Notes under the pieces: model-generated
What the model saw: the letters and a program-made list of their open reading frames with translations, nothing else
Database searches by the model: none
What the model was told of the DNA's origin: nothing
Translations under genes and position numbers: made by a program
NCBI GenBank assembly: GCA_011321725.1
Contig: DROX01000046.1
Span: forward strand, 1 to 43,779
Source: Nitrospirota bacterium
GTDB taxonomy: Bacteria; Nitrospirota; Thermodesulfovibrionia; Thermodesulfovibrionales; JdFR-85
Length of the DNA: 43,779 nucleotides
Direction of reading: 5' to 3'
In this document: in pieces, positions 9,556 through 20,047 of the stretch
Layout of the letters: every line of letters begins with the position of its first letter
Position numbering within the stretch: the first letter of the stretch is position 1

Positions 9556-10890
9556 ATGTCTCAACGCATCAAAGACAGAGGCATCTCCGAGGAATGGGTA
9601 AGTTCCGCCCTTTCCACGGTAATAAAGTTGAGCAATATCATAGGGTATCTTCCAGGTGATATTGAGATGACACTGAAGACTGTGGCAGAGGAGGTTTACC
9701 AGCTCTTCTGCCCTGAGTTCTGTTGTGTTTATATGGTGGACGATAAGGGATCCCTTGAATTCACCACACACAGGGGGCTGGACAGCCCTGCACCTGACCT
9801 GCACATTGACCATTCCATGGGGTCATGTATTGCACTCAGGGATGGTCTGCCCTATGTCGCCTGTGAGAACACAAGCTGCCCGAACAGGGGTATGTATGGT
9901 GCACCTGAATTCAGCCATATCTGCATCCCCATGGTCACCGGCAGTGAGGCTTACGGGGTGATCTCTGTCACCTTCCCTGCAGGAAGGAGGCTTGAAAGGA
10001 ACGAGATTGACGTACTCCTTGCGATAACATGCCAGACATCTGCAGCAATACAACGATATCGCCTTTTTGAAAAGATCAGGAGGGAAAAATCAGAGATAGA
10101 GGATGCCTACAGGGAGATCAAGAGGCTCAACGAGATGCTTGAAGGCAAGATTGTTGAGCTGAAGAAGACACAACAGAGACTCATCCAGTCGGAGAAGCTT
10201 GCAGCAACAGGGATGCTCTCCGCAGGACTCTGTCACGAGATAAACAACCCACTGAGTGTCATCCTGAACAGAATTGAGTGTCTGAGGATGGAGGCAGAGG
10301 AACTGACCCTGCCAGCTCAGCTGATGAAAGACCTTGATGTAATCTACACCAATGCATCCAAGGTCTCGGGTATAGTACAGGACCTTCTTATATTCTCAAG
10401 GCACCAGCCTGTCAGGTTTGACTATATAGATCTAAGGTTACTGATTGAGAAGGTTCTGTACATGCTGGATGATGACCTGAAGAGGAGTGGTTGTAGGGTA
10501 CACATTGAGATTACCGGTGGCTACCACACCCTTTATTGCGACAAGGAGAGGATTGAACATGTCTTCACCAATATCCTCTCCAATGCAATTGATGCGATGC
10601 CAGAGGGTGGCAATATTCACATATATACCCGTGCCTCAGAAGAGAGAAAGGGCTATCTTGAGATCTCAATCGCCGACGAGGGGGTGGGTATCCCAGAGGA
10701 ATACATACACAGGATATTTGACCCTTTCTTCACCACAAAGAGCCTTGGTAAAGGCACCGGGCTTGGTCTCAGTATATGTTACGGCATAGTGAAGGCCCAC
10801 AAGGGTGAGATCCGTATAAAAAGTATCCCTGACAGGGGAAGCACATTCACCGTGGTACTACCCTGCAGAGAAGAGGTGCTTAAGCAATGA
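9556..10890 (+). CDS. GAF-domain sensor histidine kinase (soluble)
   Basis: N-terminal GAF-like region; H-box [20 protein letters not shown] boxes [41 protein letters not shown]. Confidence 0.93.
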   Translation: MSQRIKDRGISEEWVSSALSTVIKLSNIIGYLPGDIEMTLKTVAEEVYQLFCPEFCCVYMVDDKGSLEFTTHRGLDSPAPDLHIDHSMGSCIALRDGLPYVACENTSCPNRGMYGAPEFSHICIPMVTGSEAYGVISVTFPAGRRLERNEIDVLLAITCQTSAAIQRYRLFEKIRREKSEIEDAYREIKRLNEMLEGKIVELKKTQQRLIQSEKLAATGMLSAGLCHEINNPLSVILNRIECLRMEAEELTLPAQLMKDLDVIYTNASKVSGIVQDLLIFSRHQPVRFDYIDLRLLIEKVLYMLDDDLKRSGCRVHIEITGGYHTLYCDKERIEHVFTNILSNAIDAMPEGGNIHIYTRASEERKGYLEISIADEGVGIPEEYIHRIFDPFFTTKSLGKGTGLGLSICYGIVKAHKGEIRIKSIPDRGSTFTVVLPCREEVLKQ

Positions 10891-12272
10891 AACAGGCCAG
10901 GGATATACCAAAGGTGCTGGTTATTGAGGATGACGCACAGATGCTTGAGAACTACTCAAGGATGCTGAAGAGGTTCGGATACGATTGCATTATGGAACCC
11001 AGCAGTGACAATGCCCTTAAAACCCTTAAGATTTCAAAGCCGGATATAATCCTGACGGATCTGAGGATGCCTGGAAGCAGCGGGTTTGATATTATATCAG
11101 CAGTAAAACGGTCCGATCCCGACATCCCTGTGGTTCTGATTACAGCCTATGCAGATATTCCCACAGCTGTGGAGGCGATCAAAAAGGGGGCCTTTGACGT
11201 GATTGCAAAACCCTTCACATCGGAACAACTGCAGATCGTTCTTGAGAGGGCACTTACACAGAAACTACTGATGGATGAAAACAGGAGGCTTAAGGAACAG
11301 TTGAGGGGCACCACAGAAGTAGAGATCATAGCAAAGAGCCCACCCATGCGGGAGATACTTGCCCTCATAGAACGGATAAGCCACACAGATGCAAATATCC
11401 TTGTAACCGGAGAAAGTGGAACAGGCAAAGAGATGGTTGCAAGGATGATCCACCAGAGGAGCCAGAGGGCCGGCATGCCCTTCATCCCGGTGGATTGTGC
11501 AGCCATCCCGGAAAACCTCATAGAAAGTGAACTCTTCGGCTATGAAAAGGGTGCCTTCACAGGAGCTACCACCAGCAGGGAGGGGCTTTTTGAGGCAGCA
11601 AATGGAGGCACTGTATTTCTTGATGAGGTTGCAGAACTGCCTTTGCTCATGCAGTCAAAGCTGCTGAGGTTGCTCCAGGAGCGTAAAGTGAGGCGGCTGG
11701 GGAGCAACAGATTCATATCCCTGAATGTAAGGATCATATCAGCCACCAACAGGGATCTCAACAGATCTGTCTCAGAGGGCCACTTCAGGGAGGACCTCTA
11801 CTACCGCCTCAATGTCATAAATATACACCTGCCACCACTGAGGGAACGAAGGGAGGACATACCCCTGCTGGCGCTTCATTTCCTGAAGCGTTACTCGGTG
11901 ACATACGAAAAAAACATCAGGGGCATTTCACCGGAGGTGATGGAACTACTTGAGGGATACAGCTGGCCAGGCAATGTAAGGGAACTCCAGAACATCATGG
12001 AAAGGGCGGTTATACTCTGCAACGATGATTACCTCACCCTGCATGATATACCAAGTGAGTTCCTAACACTAAAGGATGATACCTTACAGATATTTACCAC
12101 CTATCATAGTGCCAAGGAGACCTTTGAAAAACAATACCTCCAGAATCTCATCAGAAGCGTCTCTGGAAATATCTCAAAGGCTGCCAGGGTGGCTGGCCTC
12201 AACAGAAGGACGATATACAGGCTTCTGAAAAAACATGACATCAAAGTTGGTATTGATGACCCCTCTCACTGA
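10887..12272 (+). CDS. NtrC-family sigma-54-dependent response regulator
   Basis: Receiver DLRMPG; AAA+ GESGTGKEMVARMIHQRS, GAFTGA, FLDEVAELP; C-terminal HTH; 4-nt overlap with kinase. Confidence 0.96.
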   Translation: MKQARDIPKVLVIEDDAQMLENYSRMLKRFGYDCIMEPSSDNALKTLKISKPDIILTDLRMPGSSGFDIISAVKRSDPDIPVVLITAYADIPTAVEAIKKGAFDVIAKPFTSEQLQIVLERALTQKLLMDENRRLKEQLRGTTEVEIIAKSPPMREILALIERISHTDANILVTGESGTGKEMVARMIHQRSQRAGMPFIPVDCAAIPENLIESELFGYEKGAFTGATTSREGLFEAANGGTVFLDEVAELPLLMQSKLLRLLQERKVRRLGSNRFISLNVRIISATNRDLNRSVSEGHFREDLYYRLNVINIHLPPLRERREDIPLLALHFLKRYSVTYEKNIRGISPEVMELLEGYSWPGNVRELQNIMERAVILCNDDYLTLHDIPSEFLTLKDDTLQIFTTYHSAKETFEKQYLQNLIRSVSGNISKAARVAGLNRRTIYRLLKKHDIKVGIDDPSH

Positions 12273-12281
12273 GACATTTCT

Positions 12282-12304
12282 GTCACATGTGTCACTATTG
12301 TCAC
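12282..12304. promoter_or_regulatory. Three GTCAC half-sites in tandem at 9-bp period
   Basis: GTCACatgtGTCACtattGTCAC upstream of the Crp/Fnr gene. Confidence 0.35.
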
Positions 12305-12459
12305 AACATGATAATCTCCTCTTTTTCCAGTCATTTTCAGAGACTAAAGAAAAGTGACTGGGGCATATATGTCACACCTGGCGGGTCTTGATATCAAGAA
12401 TATCCCTTATTTTCAACATCTTCCTTAAAGGCATGTTTCTTGATATGTAATCCAAGAAA

Positions 12460-13173
12460 ATGGGGAGAAATTTGGACATCCATATTATTGCCAAATTAAG
12501 GAATCTGCATTGCCTGAGCCTTCTGCAGGAGAAAAGCCTCCTGAGGATAGCAGAGGTTACGAGCGAGAGGCTCGTCTTCAGGGATGAGGTGCTCTTTGAG
12601 GAAGGCGAGAATGTGGGTTATCTTTATATGGTCTGCACTGGTAGGGTGAAGCTCTTCAAGGTTTCACCCGAGGGCAGGGAACTGATAATAAGGATAGCGG
12701 GGCCAGGAGACCTCTTTGGATGCGAGTCACTCTTCAGGGAGGACAGGTTCCTCATGAGCGCAGTGGCACTGGAGGAATCGGAGATCATACTCATGCCTGC
12801 AGAGATATTCAAGGAGGTATTCATCTCCGAGACAGGACCTGCCGGGCTAAAACTACTTGAGAGTCTATCCACATGCATACAGCAGTTAATCGGCCTGGTT
12901 GATGACCTTGCCTTCAAGGATGTGGAACTGAGGATTCTTGACAGGCTTTACAATCTCAGCTGCGACTCATCGGTGTCTGAGACGGTAACAATCCGCCTGA
13001 CCCATCAGGATATCGCCTCCATGGTGGGTACCGTAAGGGAGGTCGTCTCACGGACGATGTCAAAACTGAAAAGGAAAGGGGTTGTCGTAGATAGCACTGT
13101 AAGGGGTTTCAGGGTGCACAGGGAAAGGCTTCAGGAGCTACTGGAACAGAAATACTCATATATAAAGCCCTGA
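12460..13173 (+). CDS. Crp/Fnr-family transcriptional regulator
   Basis: cNMP-like domain (EGENVGYLYMVCTGRVKLFKVSPEGRELIIRIAGPGDLFG) plus HTH LTHQDIASMVGTVREVVSRTMSKLKRKG. Confidence 0.93.
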   Translation: MGRNLDIHIIAKLRNLHCLSLLQEKSLLRIAEVTSERLVFRDEVLFEEGENVGYLYMVCTGRVKLFKVSPEGRELIIRIAGPGDLFGCESLFREDRFLMSAVALEESEIILMPAEIFKEVFISETGPAGLKLLESLSTCIQQLIGLVDDLAFKDVELRILDRLYNLSCDSSVSETVTIRLTHQDIASMVGTVREVVSRTMSKLKRKGVVVDSTVRGFRVHRERLQELLEQKYSYIKP

Positions 13174-13338
13174 TATCATCTGTTACAGGCGCTGTCTATG
13201 AAAGAAATAAAACTAATAAAGTGAAGGGATGTAAATGGGGAGGTATGTACTTTATCTTCTAATCAATATCCTTCTTGGTATCTGTTGCACAAACTCCATG
13301 CTGAGACAGGCTACAGGGTGGTCTGACCTTACAGGGGT

Positions 13339-13352
13339 GTAACTTTTGTCAC
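13339..13352. promoter_or_regulatory. CRP-type palindrome GTAAC-TTTT-GTCAC, followed by TGAA
   Basis: 61 nt upstream of the 13413 ATG; same pattern at three other loci. Confidence 0.6.
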
Positions 13353-13412
13353 TGAAAATGGGTTCATCTAACTTATATATTTACTTGTACATTATTTCCG
13401 CAAGGGGAAGAT

Positions 13413-15245
13413 ATGCCAAAGAGAACATTTGAAGTGGTAATACCGGACTACAAATACTGGAGGCAGAATATCAAATGCCAGACAGGATGCCCTGTCAATA
13501 CCGACTCAAGAGGGTATGTAAGGGCGATCTCCCAGGGAGACTATGAAAAGGCCTACTGGATCGCAAGGCTGCCAAACCCTCTGGCCTCCATATGTGGCCG
13601 CATCTGTGGCGCTCCCTGCGAGCTTGCATGCCGGAGGGGTGGTATAGATGCATCCGTCTCCATCAGGGCACTGAAAAGGTTCGTTACCGAGAGATACGGT
13701 GCAGAGGTGTATCAGGAAAAGAAGGAGTTCACCGAGAGATTCAAAGAGATCTTCAAGAAAGAAGGCACCGGAATTGAGGGCATCGCAAAAGACACATCCC
13801 GGCCAATATCCATAGTGGGAGCTGGTCCGGCAGGGCTTGCCTGTGCTCATGAACTGGCACTAATGGGTTACAGACCCGTTATATATGAGATGGAAAAGGT
13901 AGCCGGTGGTATGTGCGCCCTGGGGATACCACCGTACAGGCTTCCCAGGGAGATACTCCAGGCAGAGATTGATGCCATAAAGGCCCTTGGTGTGGAAATA
14001 AGGCTTGGTACCATGATCGGCAGGGATATATCCCTCAGGGAACTGTATGACAACTCTGCCTCTGTGCTTCTTGCAGTTGGGGCAAAGAAATCCAGGATCC
14101 TTGAGATGCCCGGCAGCAACAGCAAGGGTGTATATGGTGGTGTGGATTTCCTGAAGAAGGTTGCCCTTGGTGAGGAAGTGGAGATAGGTCCCAGCGTTGT
14201 AGTCATAGGTGGTGGCAATGTGGCATACGATGTTGCAAGGACAGCCATCAGACAAAAGGGTGTGGAGTCTGTCACCCTTGTATGTATTGAAAAATACGAG
14301 GAGATGCTCGCCGATAAGATTGAGATAGAGGAAGGAGAAGAGGAAGGTATACAGAGGATAAACAGCTTTGGCCCCCAGAGGATAAATGCCGATATAAACG
14401 GGACAGTGGAATCGGTTACATTCATAAAATGCATATCCGTATTTGACAGTGAAGGAAAGTTTAACCCCAGGTTTGACGAGTCAGAGACCCTTGATATAGC
14501 GGCTGATACGGTGTTCTTCGCCATAGGACAGGCCTTTGATCTGTCCTTTCTTGATAATGTTGATCTCCCCATAGAGAGGACCGAAAGGGGAATGATAAAG
14601 GTTGGTCCTGATGGTGTAAGCACCTCTGTTGCCGGGCTTTTTGTTGCCGGTGATCTCGCCCACGGGCCAAGGCTTGTTATAGATGCGGTAGCATCGGGAA
14701 AGAAGGCTGCCATGGCAATACATGAATATATAAGCGGGAGGAAACTGAAGCTGAGCATTACAGAAGCCCACACCGAGGAGTATGCAGGAGAGGTCTCAGA
14801 CAATGAGGTCCAGCATCCAGAGGACTACGAGAAGATCAAAAGGAGACCCGTCCCTACCCTGCCTCCTGAAGAGAGGAAAAAGGATGTTCGCACCGTTGTT
14901 GAAAAGGGTTACACAGAGGATATGGCAGAGGAGCAGGGAAGCAGGTGTCTTAACTGCAAGGTAAACACCATATTCAATGGTGACAGGTGCATACTCTGCG
15001 GTGGATGTGCTGATGTCTGTCCAGAGTACTGCCTGAGGCTGGTAAGCCTTGAAAGCATAAGATGTGATGAGACCCTGCTTTCTCTATACAAAAACAGGTA
15101 CGGAAAAGACCCCTATGGCTCCGGCTCTGCAATCATAAAGGATGACGAAAGATGCATAAGATGCGGATTATGCGCCAAGAGGTGCCCTGTCAATGCAATT
15201 ACAATGGAGAGATTTATCTTCAAGGAGGTGTATGTAGATGAGTGA
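13413..15245 (+). CDS. GltD-like FAD/NAD(P) oxidoreductase with C-terminal 4Fe-4S ferredoxin domain
   Basis: CQTGCPVNTDSRGYVRAI, CGRICGAPCELACRRG, VGAGPAGLACAHEL, GGGNVAYDVART, CILCGGCADVCPEYC, CIRCGLCAKRCPVNAI. Confidence 0.9.
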   Translation: MPKRTFEVVIPDYKYWRQNIKCQTGCPVNTDSRGYVRAISQGDYEKAYWIARLPNPLASICGRICGAPCELACRRGGIDASVSIRALKRFVTERYGAEVYQEKKEFTERFKEIFKKEGTGIEGIAKDTSRPISIVGAGPAGLACAHELALMGYRPVIYEMEKVAGGMCALGIPPYRLPREILQAEIDAIKALGVEIRLGTMIGRDISLRELYDNSASVLLAVGAKKSRILEMPGSNSKGVYGGVDFLKKVALGEEVEIGPSVVVIGGGNVAYDVARTAIRQKGVESVTLVCIEKYEEMLADKIEIEEGEEEGIQRINSFGPQRINADINGTVESVTFIKCISVFDSEGKFNPRFDESETLDIAADTVFFAIGQAFDLSFLDNVDLPIERTERGMIKVGPDGVSTSVAGLFVAGDLAHGPRLVIDAVASGKKAAMAIHEYISGRKLKLSITEAHTEEYAGEVSDNEVQHPEDYEKIKRRPVPTLPPEERKKDVRTVVEKGYTEDMAEEQGSRCLNCKVNTIFNGDRCILCGGCADVCPEYCLRLVSLESIRCDETLLSLYKNRYGKDPYGSGSAIIKDDERCIRCGLCAKRCPVNAITMERFIFKEVYVDE

Positions 15246-15711
15246 TAAGAACCCTGAAAAAGGAGAGGTGTCAAGGCGCGACTTTCTTGGACTGGCAGCC
15301 ATTGGGACCGCTGTTTTATCAGCCCTTGGGGTTCTGGCTGGGGTACTCAGGATATTCAAACCTGATGTACATTTTGAGGAGTCAAAGAAATTCAAGATCG
15401 GCAAGCCAGAACAGTTTCCCGTTGGCACTGTGAAGAAATTTGACGACAAGAAACTGTTTGTCTTCTCTGACGAGGATGGTTTTTATGCCATAACGGCTGT
15501 ATGCCAGCATCTTGGCTGCATAGTGTATAAGACAGACTGGGGCTTCCAGTGTCCATGTCACGGCTCAAAGTATGATCAGATGGGTAATGTCATTGGCGGA
15601 CCTGCTCCAAGAGGGCTACCCTGGTTCAAGATTGAACAGCTTGTTGACGGCTCCCTTGTTGTTGATGCATCAAAAGAGGTCCCCAAGGGAACAAAATACA
15701 TATATGTCTAA
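15238..15711 (+). CDS. Rieske [2Fe-2S] protein
   Basis: CQHLGC...CPCHGSKYD motifs; N-terminal SRRDFLGLAAIGTAVLSALG Tat-like anchor. Confidence 0.95.
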   Translation: MSDKNPEKGEVSRRDFLGLAAIGTAVLSALGVLAGVLRIFKPDVHFEESKKFKIGKPEQFPVGTVKKFDDKKLFVFSDEDGFYAITAVCQHLGCIVYKTDWGFQCPCHGSKYDQMGNVIGGPAPRGLPWFKIEQLVDGSLVVDASKEVPKGTKYIYV

Positions 15712-15737
15712 TGATCAAACTAATGAGAGGTTGAAAA

Positions 15738-17294
15738 ATGGGTGAGGTAAATCAGTCAGGCATTGCCAAGTTTTTGAACAACATCAGGTCATTAAAAAAA
15801 TCCTTTTTGGGCTCATTCTTAAGAAGCGGCAAGCCCACCTCTGACAAATCCAGGGCAGCCGTGATGTTTAACAACTTCTTCCTCCATATACAGGGGGTAA
15901 AGACACACATCAACACACTAAGACCAACCTACACTTTTGGTTTCGGTTTGATATCACTCTACCTGCTGATCATCGTGGTTATCTCAGGTGTACTGCTCAT
16001 GGTCTACTACAACCCATCCGTAACGGAGGCATACAACAAAATCAAGGATCTTAAATACGTCGTATTTGGTGGCAACCTGCTGAGGAACATCCACAAATGG
16101 TCTGGAGAGGGCATGATCATATTCGTGCTCCTTCATATGGCAAGGGTCTTCTATACAGGTTCGTACAAGAAGGGCAGGGAATTCAACTGGGTGATAGGAA
16201 TAGTTCTTCTCATACTCATGTTTGGTATGAACCTATCCGGTTATATGCTTCCCTGGGACCAGCTTGCTTACTGGGCGCTACTGATAGTGGCAAACATTAT
16301 CAACTCCCCGAAGGAGATCACGGACTCACTTGGGATAACCCAGTACTTTGATATAGGCGGGTTCTTCAAGGAGCTGTTCCTTGGTGGGACAAACCCCACA
16401 CAGGAATCCCTTACAAGGGTCTATCTCCTGCATATATGGCTTCTGCCCATGTTCCTCTTTCTTTTCCTAGGGATACACTTCTGGAGGATCAGAAAGGACG
16501 GCGGGCTTACAAGACCGGATACATTTGAAAGGAAAGACAGTGATATCTACTACGTAAACCCACCCGAAAAGACAGGTGGTATATTCCCCACCTACAAGAC
16601 CTACGGGCTAATGGAGCTTGCACGAGGTAGAACACCGGCGGTGGACAAGGATGTGGAGAACACCGTGTTGAGCTGGCCCAATCTCCTGATAGCTGAGCTG
16701 GCCATCTTCGTGTTAACCCTCGCAGGGGTAATTGCCTATGCCTACTTTGTGGATGCTCCCTTCAAGGAGCCCGCAAATCCCCTTATCCCTGAAAACCCTG
16801 CAAAGGCACCCTGGTACTTCCTGGGATTGCAGGAACTGCTTTCCTACTCTGCCTTCATGGGCGGTGTCGGACTTCCGGGGCTTGCGCTCCTTGGGCTTGC
16901 CCTGATCCCCTACCTGGACAGAGAGGAGGACAGGGTTGGTATATGGTTTACGAACAGGCAGGGGGTTACGGTAGCACTTCAGTCCTTCATAATCGGCACC
17001 ATCGTGGTGATCGGAATCCTTGCCTTCGTTGTAAACTTCGGCTGGTTCAGGAACTGGTGGCCCAATGTCCCCCAGATTTTGATTACCCTGATCAACCCCG
17101 GAAACATATGGGTTGGCTTCATGATTGTGTATTCACTCTTTGTGATAAAGAAGACCGGTTCTACGAGGATGGGTGCAATCGCCCTGTTTACAATGTTCCT
17201 TGTAAGCTATGTGATCTTTACAGCCATGGGTACCTACTTCAGAGGTCCCAACTGGGACTTCTTCTGGTCAAAGAGCCAGTGGCCTATACATTAA
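15738..17294 (+). CDS. Cytochrome b (b/b6-petD type)
   Basis: 518 aa; GLISLYLLIIVVISGVLL, GWxxR-like and PEW-like regions (NPAKAPWYFLGLQELL), haem His blocks. Confidence 0.93.
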   Translation: MGEVNQSGIAKFLNNIRSLKKSFLGSFLRSGKPTSDKSRAAVMFNNFFLHIQGVKTHINTLRPTYTFGFGLISLYLLIIVVISGVLLMVYYNPSVTEAYNKIKDLKYVVFGGNLLRNIHKWSGEGMIIFVLLHMARVFYTGSYKKGREFNWVIGIVLLILMFGMNLSGYMLPWDQLAYWALLIVANIINSPKEITDSLGITQYFDIGGFFKELFLGGTNPTQESLTRVYLLHIWLLPMFLFLFLGIHFWRIRKDGGLTRPDTFERKDSDIYYVNPPEKTGGIFPTYKTYGLMELARGRTPAVDKDVENTVLSWPNLLIAELAIFVLTLAGVIAYAYFVDAPFKEPANPLIPENPAKAPWYFLGLQELLSYSAFMGGVGLPGLALLGLALIPYLDREEDRVGIWFTNRQGVTVALQSFIIGTIVVIGILAFVVNFGWFRNWWPNVPQILITLINPGNIWVGFMIVYSLFVIKKTGSTRMGAIALFTMFLVSYVIFTAMGTYFRGPNWDFFWSKSQWPIH

Positions 17295-17391
17295 CTGTTT
17301 CGTCTTTCCTTTCTGGAAGATGAAGATATTCGGCCTTAAAGAGAATACAGGGAGTATGGAATCTTAAAACTAACGAGGGAGAGAGGCTATT

Positions 17392-18810
17392 ATGTACAGT
17401 AGATTTTACTTATCAGTACTGCTAATATCAGGTCTGGTTCTTATCACCTTTCTGGTTTTTGCAACCTACAGGGAGCTTAATCCCGAATGGAAGAAATATC
17501 AGCTTGAATACAGGGATCTGCTCATAAAGAATGCACCCAATGAGGCAGCAAGGAAAAAGGCAAAATCAATAAAGATTGAACACCAGCAGATATACATAAA
17601 GCCACTGAAGAAGGTGGATCGCTGCATGAACTGCCACAGAGGTGTTGACGATCCGCTGATGAAGGATGCAAAGGTTCCCCACAAGCTGCACAGCGGTGAC
17701 TATCTGAAAAAACACCCTGTGAGCAAATTTGGCTGTACCCTCTGTCATTATGGACAGGGACGTGCCACAAACAAAAAGGATGCCCATGGGAAGGGGCGTG
17801 ACACACACTGGGACTACCCCCTCATACCCTTCAAATATATCCAGAGTTCCTGTGCAAAATGCCATGATTACCTGTTCCTGAAGGACAATGGAGGAGAGAT
17901 GGTCGTTGAGGGTGAAAGGCTCTTCAGGGAAAAGGGATGTAGGGGCTGTCACAAGCTCAATGGTGTGGGAGGTGACCTTGGTAAACCTCTTGATATCATC
18001 GGCTCCCAGCCCATAGCCTACTTCCCCATGAAGTACGTCGTGGGAGAGCGTAATACCTATAACTGGCTGAAACAACACTTCCTGGATCCTCGCAAGATCG
18101 TACCAGGTAGCGAGATGAGGGTCTTTCTTTCGGAGAAAGAGGCAGATCTACTGACCACATATACACTTACATTAAGGGCAGAGGAGATGCCAAGACAGTT
18201 CAGGGCCATCAGATACACAACACCTGTGCCAAAAGATGGGGAATCACTCTACAAGATGTACTGTGTGGCCTGCCACGGTAATGGCAAGATCAGTGCCTAT
18301 GACGAGATACTGAAAAGAACTATCCCTGCAATAATGAACCCTGCTTTCCTGAAGATTGCAGACGACAAGAACCTTGAAAGGATAATAAAGGAGGGGCGCA
18401 AAGGTACCCCCATGACATCCTGGAAGAGAACTGCTGCAGGACTTCGGGATGAAGAGATAAGGAACATCATAAAGTTTATCACAAAAGACAGGCCTGATGA
18501 GAGACCCGAACCCTTTGATTACAAGCGGTTCGTTACAGATACAAAACACGGCAAGGAACTGTTCAATGTCCGTTGTGCACTCTGTCACGGCAAAGACGGC
18601 AAAGGTGGCAAGGACCACCTTGGTCTGAACCTCCGCAATCCTGCTGTACAGAAGTTCGTTGACCCGGAATTCCTTGCCATGACCATCAGGGATGGAAGAA
18701 AGGGAACACCGATGCCAGCCTTTGGAAAGACCGGTGTTGGACTTTCAGACCAGGATATCGCTGATCTGGTTGCCTATATCAGATCTTTTTCTGATAAGGG
18801 AAAGAAATGA
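17392..18810 (+). CDS. Multihaem cytochrome c, membrane anchored (6 CxxCH)
   Basis: CMNCH, CTLCH, CAKCH, CRGCH, CVACH, CALCH; N-terminal TM. Confidence 0.93.
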   Translation: MYSRFYLSVLLISGLVLITFLVFATYRELNPEWKKYQLEYRDLLIKNAPNEAARKKAKSIKIEHQQIYIKPLKKVDRCMNCHRGVDDPLMKDAKVPHKLHSGDYLKKHPVSKFGCTLCHYGQGRATNKKDAHGKGRDTHWDYPLIPFKYIQSSCAKCHDYLFLKDNGGEMVVEGERLFREKGCRGCHKLNGVGGDLGKPLDIIGSQPIAYFPMKYVVGERNTYNWLKQHFLDPRKIVPGSEMRVFLSEKEADLLTTYTLTLRAEEMPRQFRAIRYTTPVPKDGESLYKMYCVACHGNGKISAYDEILKRTIPAIMNPAFLKIADDKNLERIIKEGRKGTPMTSWKRTAAGLRDEEIRNIIKFITKDRPDERPEPFDYKRFVTDTKHGKELFNVRCALCHGKDGKGGKDHLGLNLRNPAVQKFVDPEFLAMTIRDGRKGTPMPAFGKTGVGLSDQDIADLVAYIRSFSDKGKK

Positions 18811-18834
18811 TTATTACAGAGGAGAGGATGAGAT

Positions 18835-19644
18835 ATGAGGTGTCTTAGAAGAAGGAGCATAACCGTTTTCTTGTTTTCTGTGGTCTTTTTAACAGCAGTT
18901 GTTATGTTGATAATCCGTGATACAGAGTCCTCATATGCTGTGGAGGACATTTTGAAGCTTGGCAAAAAGGTCTACGAACAGAGATGTCTCATTTGTCATG
19001 GTAAGGACGGCGACGGAAAGGGGCTTGTGGGTGTTCTGAGAAGGACGGAACTCTCTGGTCGCACAATAGAGACCCTGCCAAGGGATTTTACTATCGGTGT
19101 CTTCAGGTTCAGGTCAACCCCCACAGGCTGTCTTCCCACTGATGAGGATCTACTGAAGATAATAGACCATGGGATCAAGAGATCCTTTATGCCCTCCCAC
19201 AAAAAAGAGCTGACCCTGGAGGAAAAAAAGGCTGTCATAAGCTACATTAAGACATTTTCAGAGAGATGGGAGGAGGAAGAACCCTGTGATCCTATCCCTG
19301 TAAAGAAGCCACCATGGGTAGGAAGCCCCTCATCCATAGAGAAAGGAAAGAGGGTATATAAAGATATGAAGTGCTGGGAATGCCATGGCTATGAAGGCAG
19401 GGGCGACGGACCAAAGGCAGAGAAACTCAAGGATGACTGGGGAAAAAGGATCTGGCCCTTTGACTTTACAACTGGAGAACTCAAGAGGGGCACCTCCCCT
19501 GAGAATATCTATATCACCTTTACAACAGGCCTTGACGGTACGGGAATGCCATCCTATGAGGACTCACTAAGCGAGGAGGATAGATGGCATCTTGTTTCAT
19601 ACACACTGAAACTGATGGGCATGGTGGGAAAGAAAAAGGAGTAG
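18835..19644 (+). CDS. Dihaem cytochrome c (paralog 1)
   Basis: CLICHGKDGDGKG and CWECHGYEGRGDGPK; shared extra Cys in STPTGCLPTDED and EEEPCD. Confidence 0.93.
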   Translation: MRCLRRRSITVFLFSVVFLTAVVMLIIRDTESSYAVEDILKLGKKVYEQRCLICHGKDGDGKGLVGVLRRTELSGRTIETLPRDFTIGVFRFRSTPTGCLPTDEDLLKIIDHGIKRSFMPSHKKELTLEEKKAVISYIKTFSERWEEEEPCDPIPVKKPPWVGSPSSIEKGKRVYKDMKCWECHGYEGRGDGPKAEKLKDDWGKRIWPFDFTTGELKRGTSPENIYITFTTGLDGTGMPSYEDSLSEEDRWHLVSYTLKLMGMVGKKKE

Positions 19645-19667
19645 CAATTTCTAATGCCTCTGGCACT

Positions 19668-19681
19668 GTGACAAAAGTTAC
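19668..19681. promoter_or_regulatory. CRP-type palindrome GTGAC-AAAA-GTTAC, followed by TGAA
   Basis: In the intergenic region upstream of the second dihaem cytochrome c and nosZ. Confidence 0.6.
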
Positions 19682-20047
19682 TGAAAGAAGGATTGCATAA
19701 AATAAAAAATATAGTATTAAAAGATACTGTATTTTTTGAAAAAAAATTTTTAAGAAATCTTCTCTGTTTCGGGTGAGAAGAAGGGGAAAAAGACAGTAAT
19801 GGGAATGTACTTGTACAAATCCGGGATACCATCTTTATGCAGTTGCATCTATGTCTTCTCAAAATCAGCCAATCCATTGAGATCGTATACTATAGAATAT
19901 TCTCATCTTTACCAAAGTCGCCAGCCTTCTGGTCTGACACCTTACATAGATAGAATTCTGTTAGAAAAGGAGGATAAAAATCAGTGAAGGTGTCTGGTAA
20001 GGATTTTTTAACCAGGCATCAATCAAATCAAATGAAGGGAGGAAGGC

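Noticed and set aside
13276-13289. Possible sigma-54 promoter (TTGGTATCTGTTGCA)
   Set aside because: GG to GC spacing is 8 rather than the required 10; no confident -24/-12 site found by eye upstream of the 13413 operon.
13868-14803. 311-aa minus-strand ORF
   Set aside because: Antisense to the GltD-like flavoprotein; Ser/Pro-rich composition typical of shadow ORFs.
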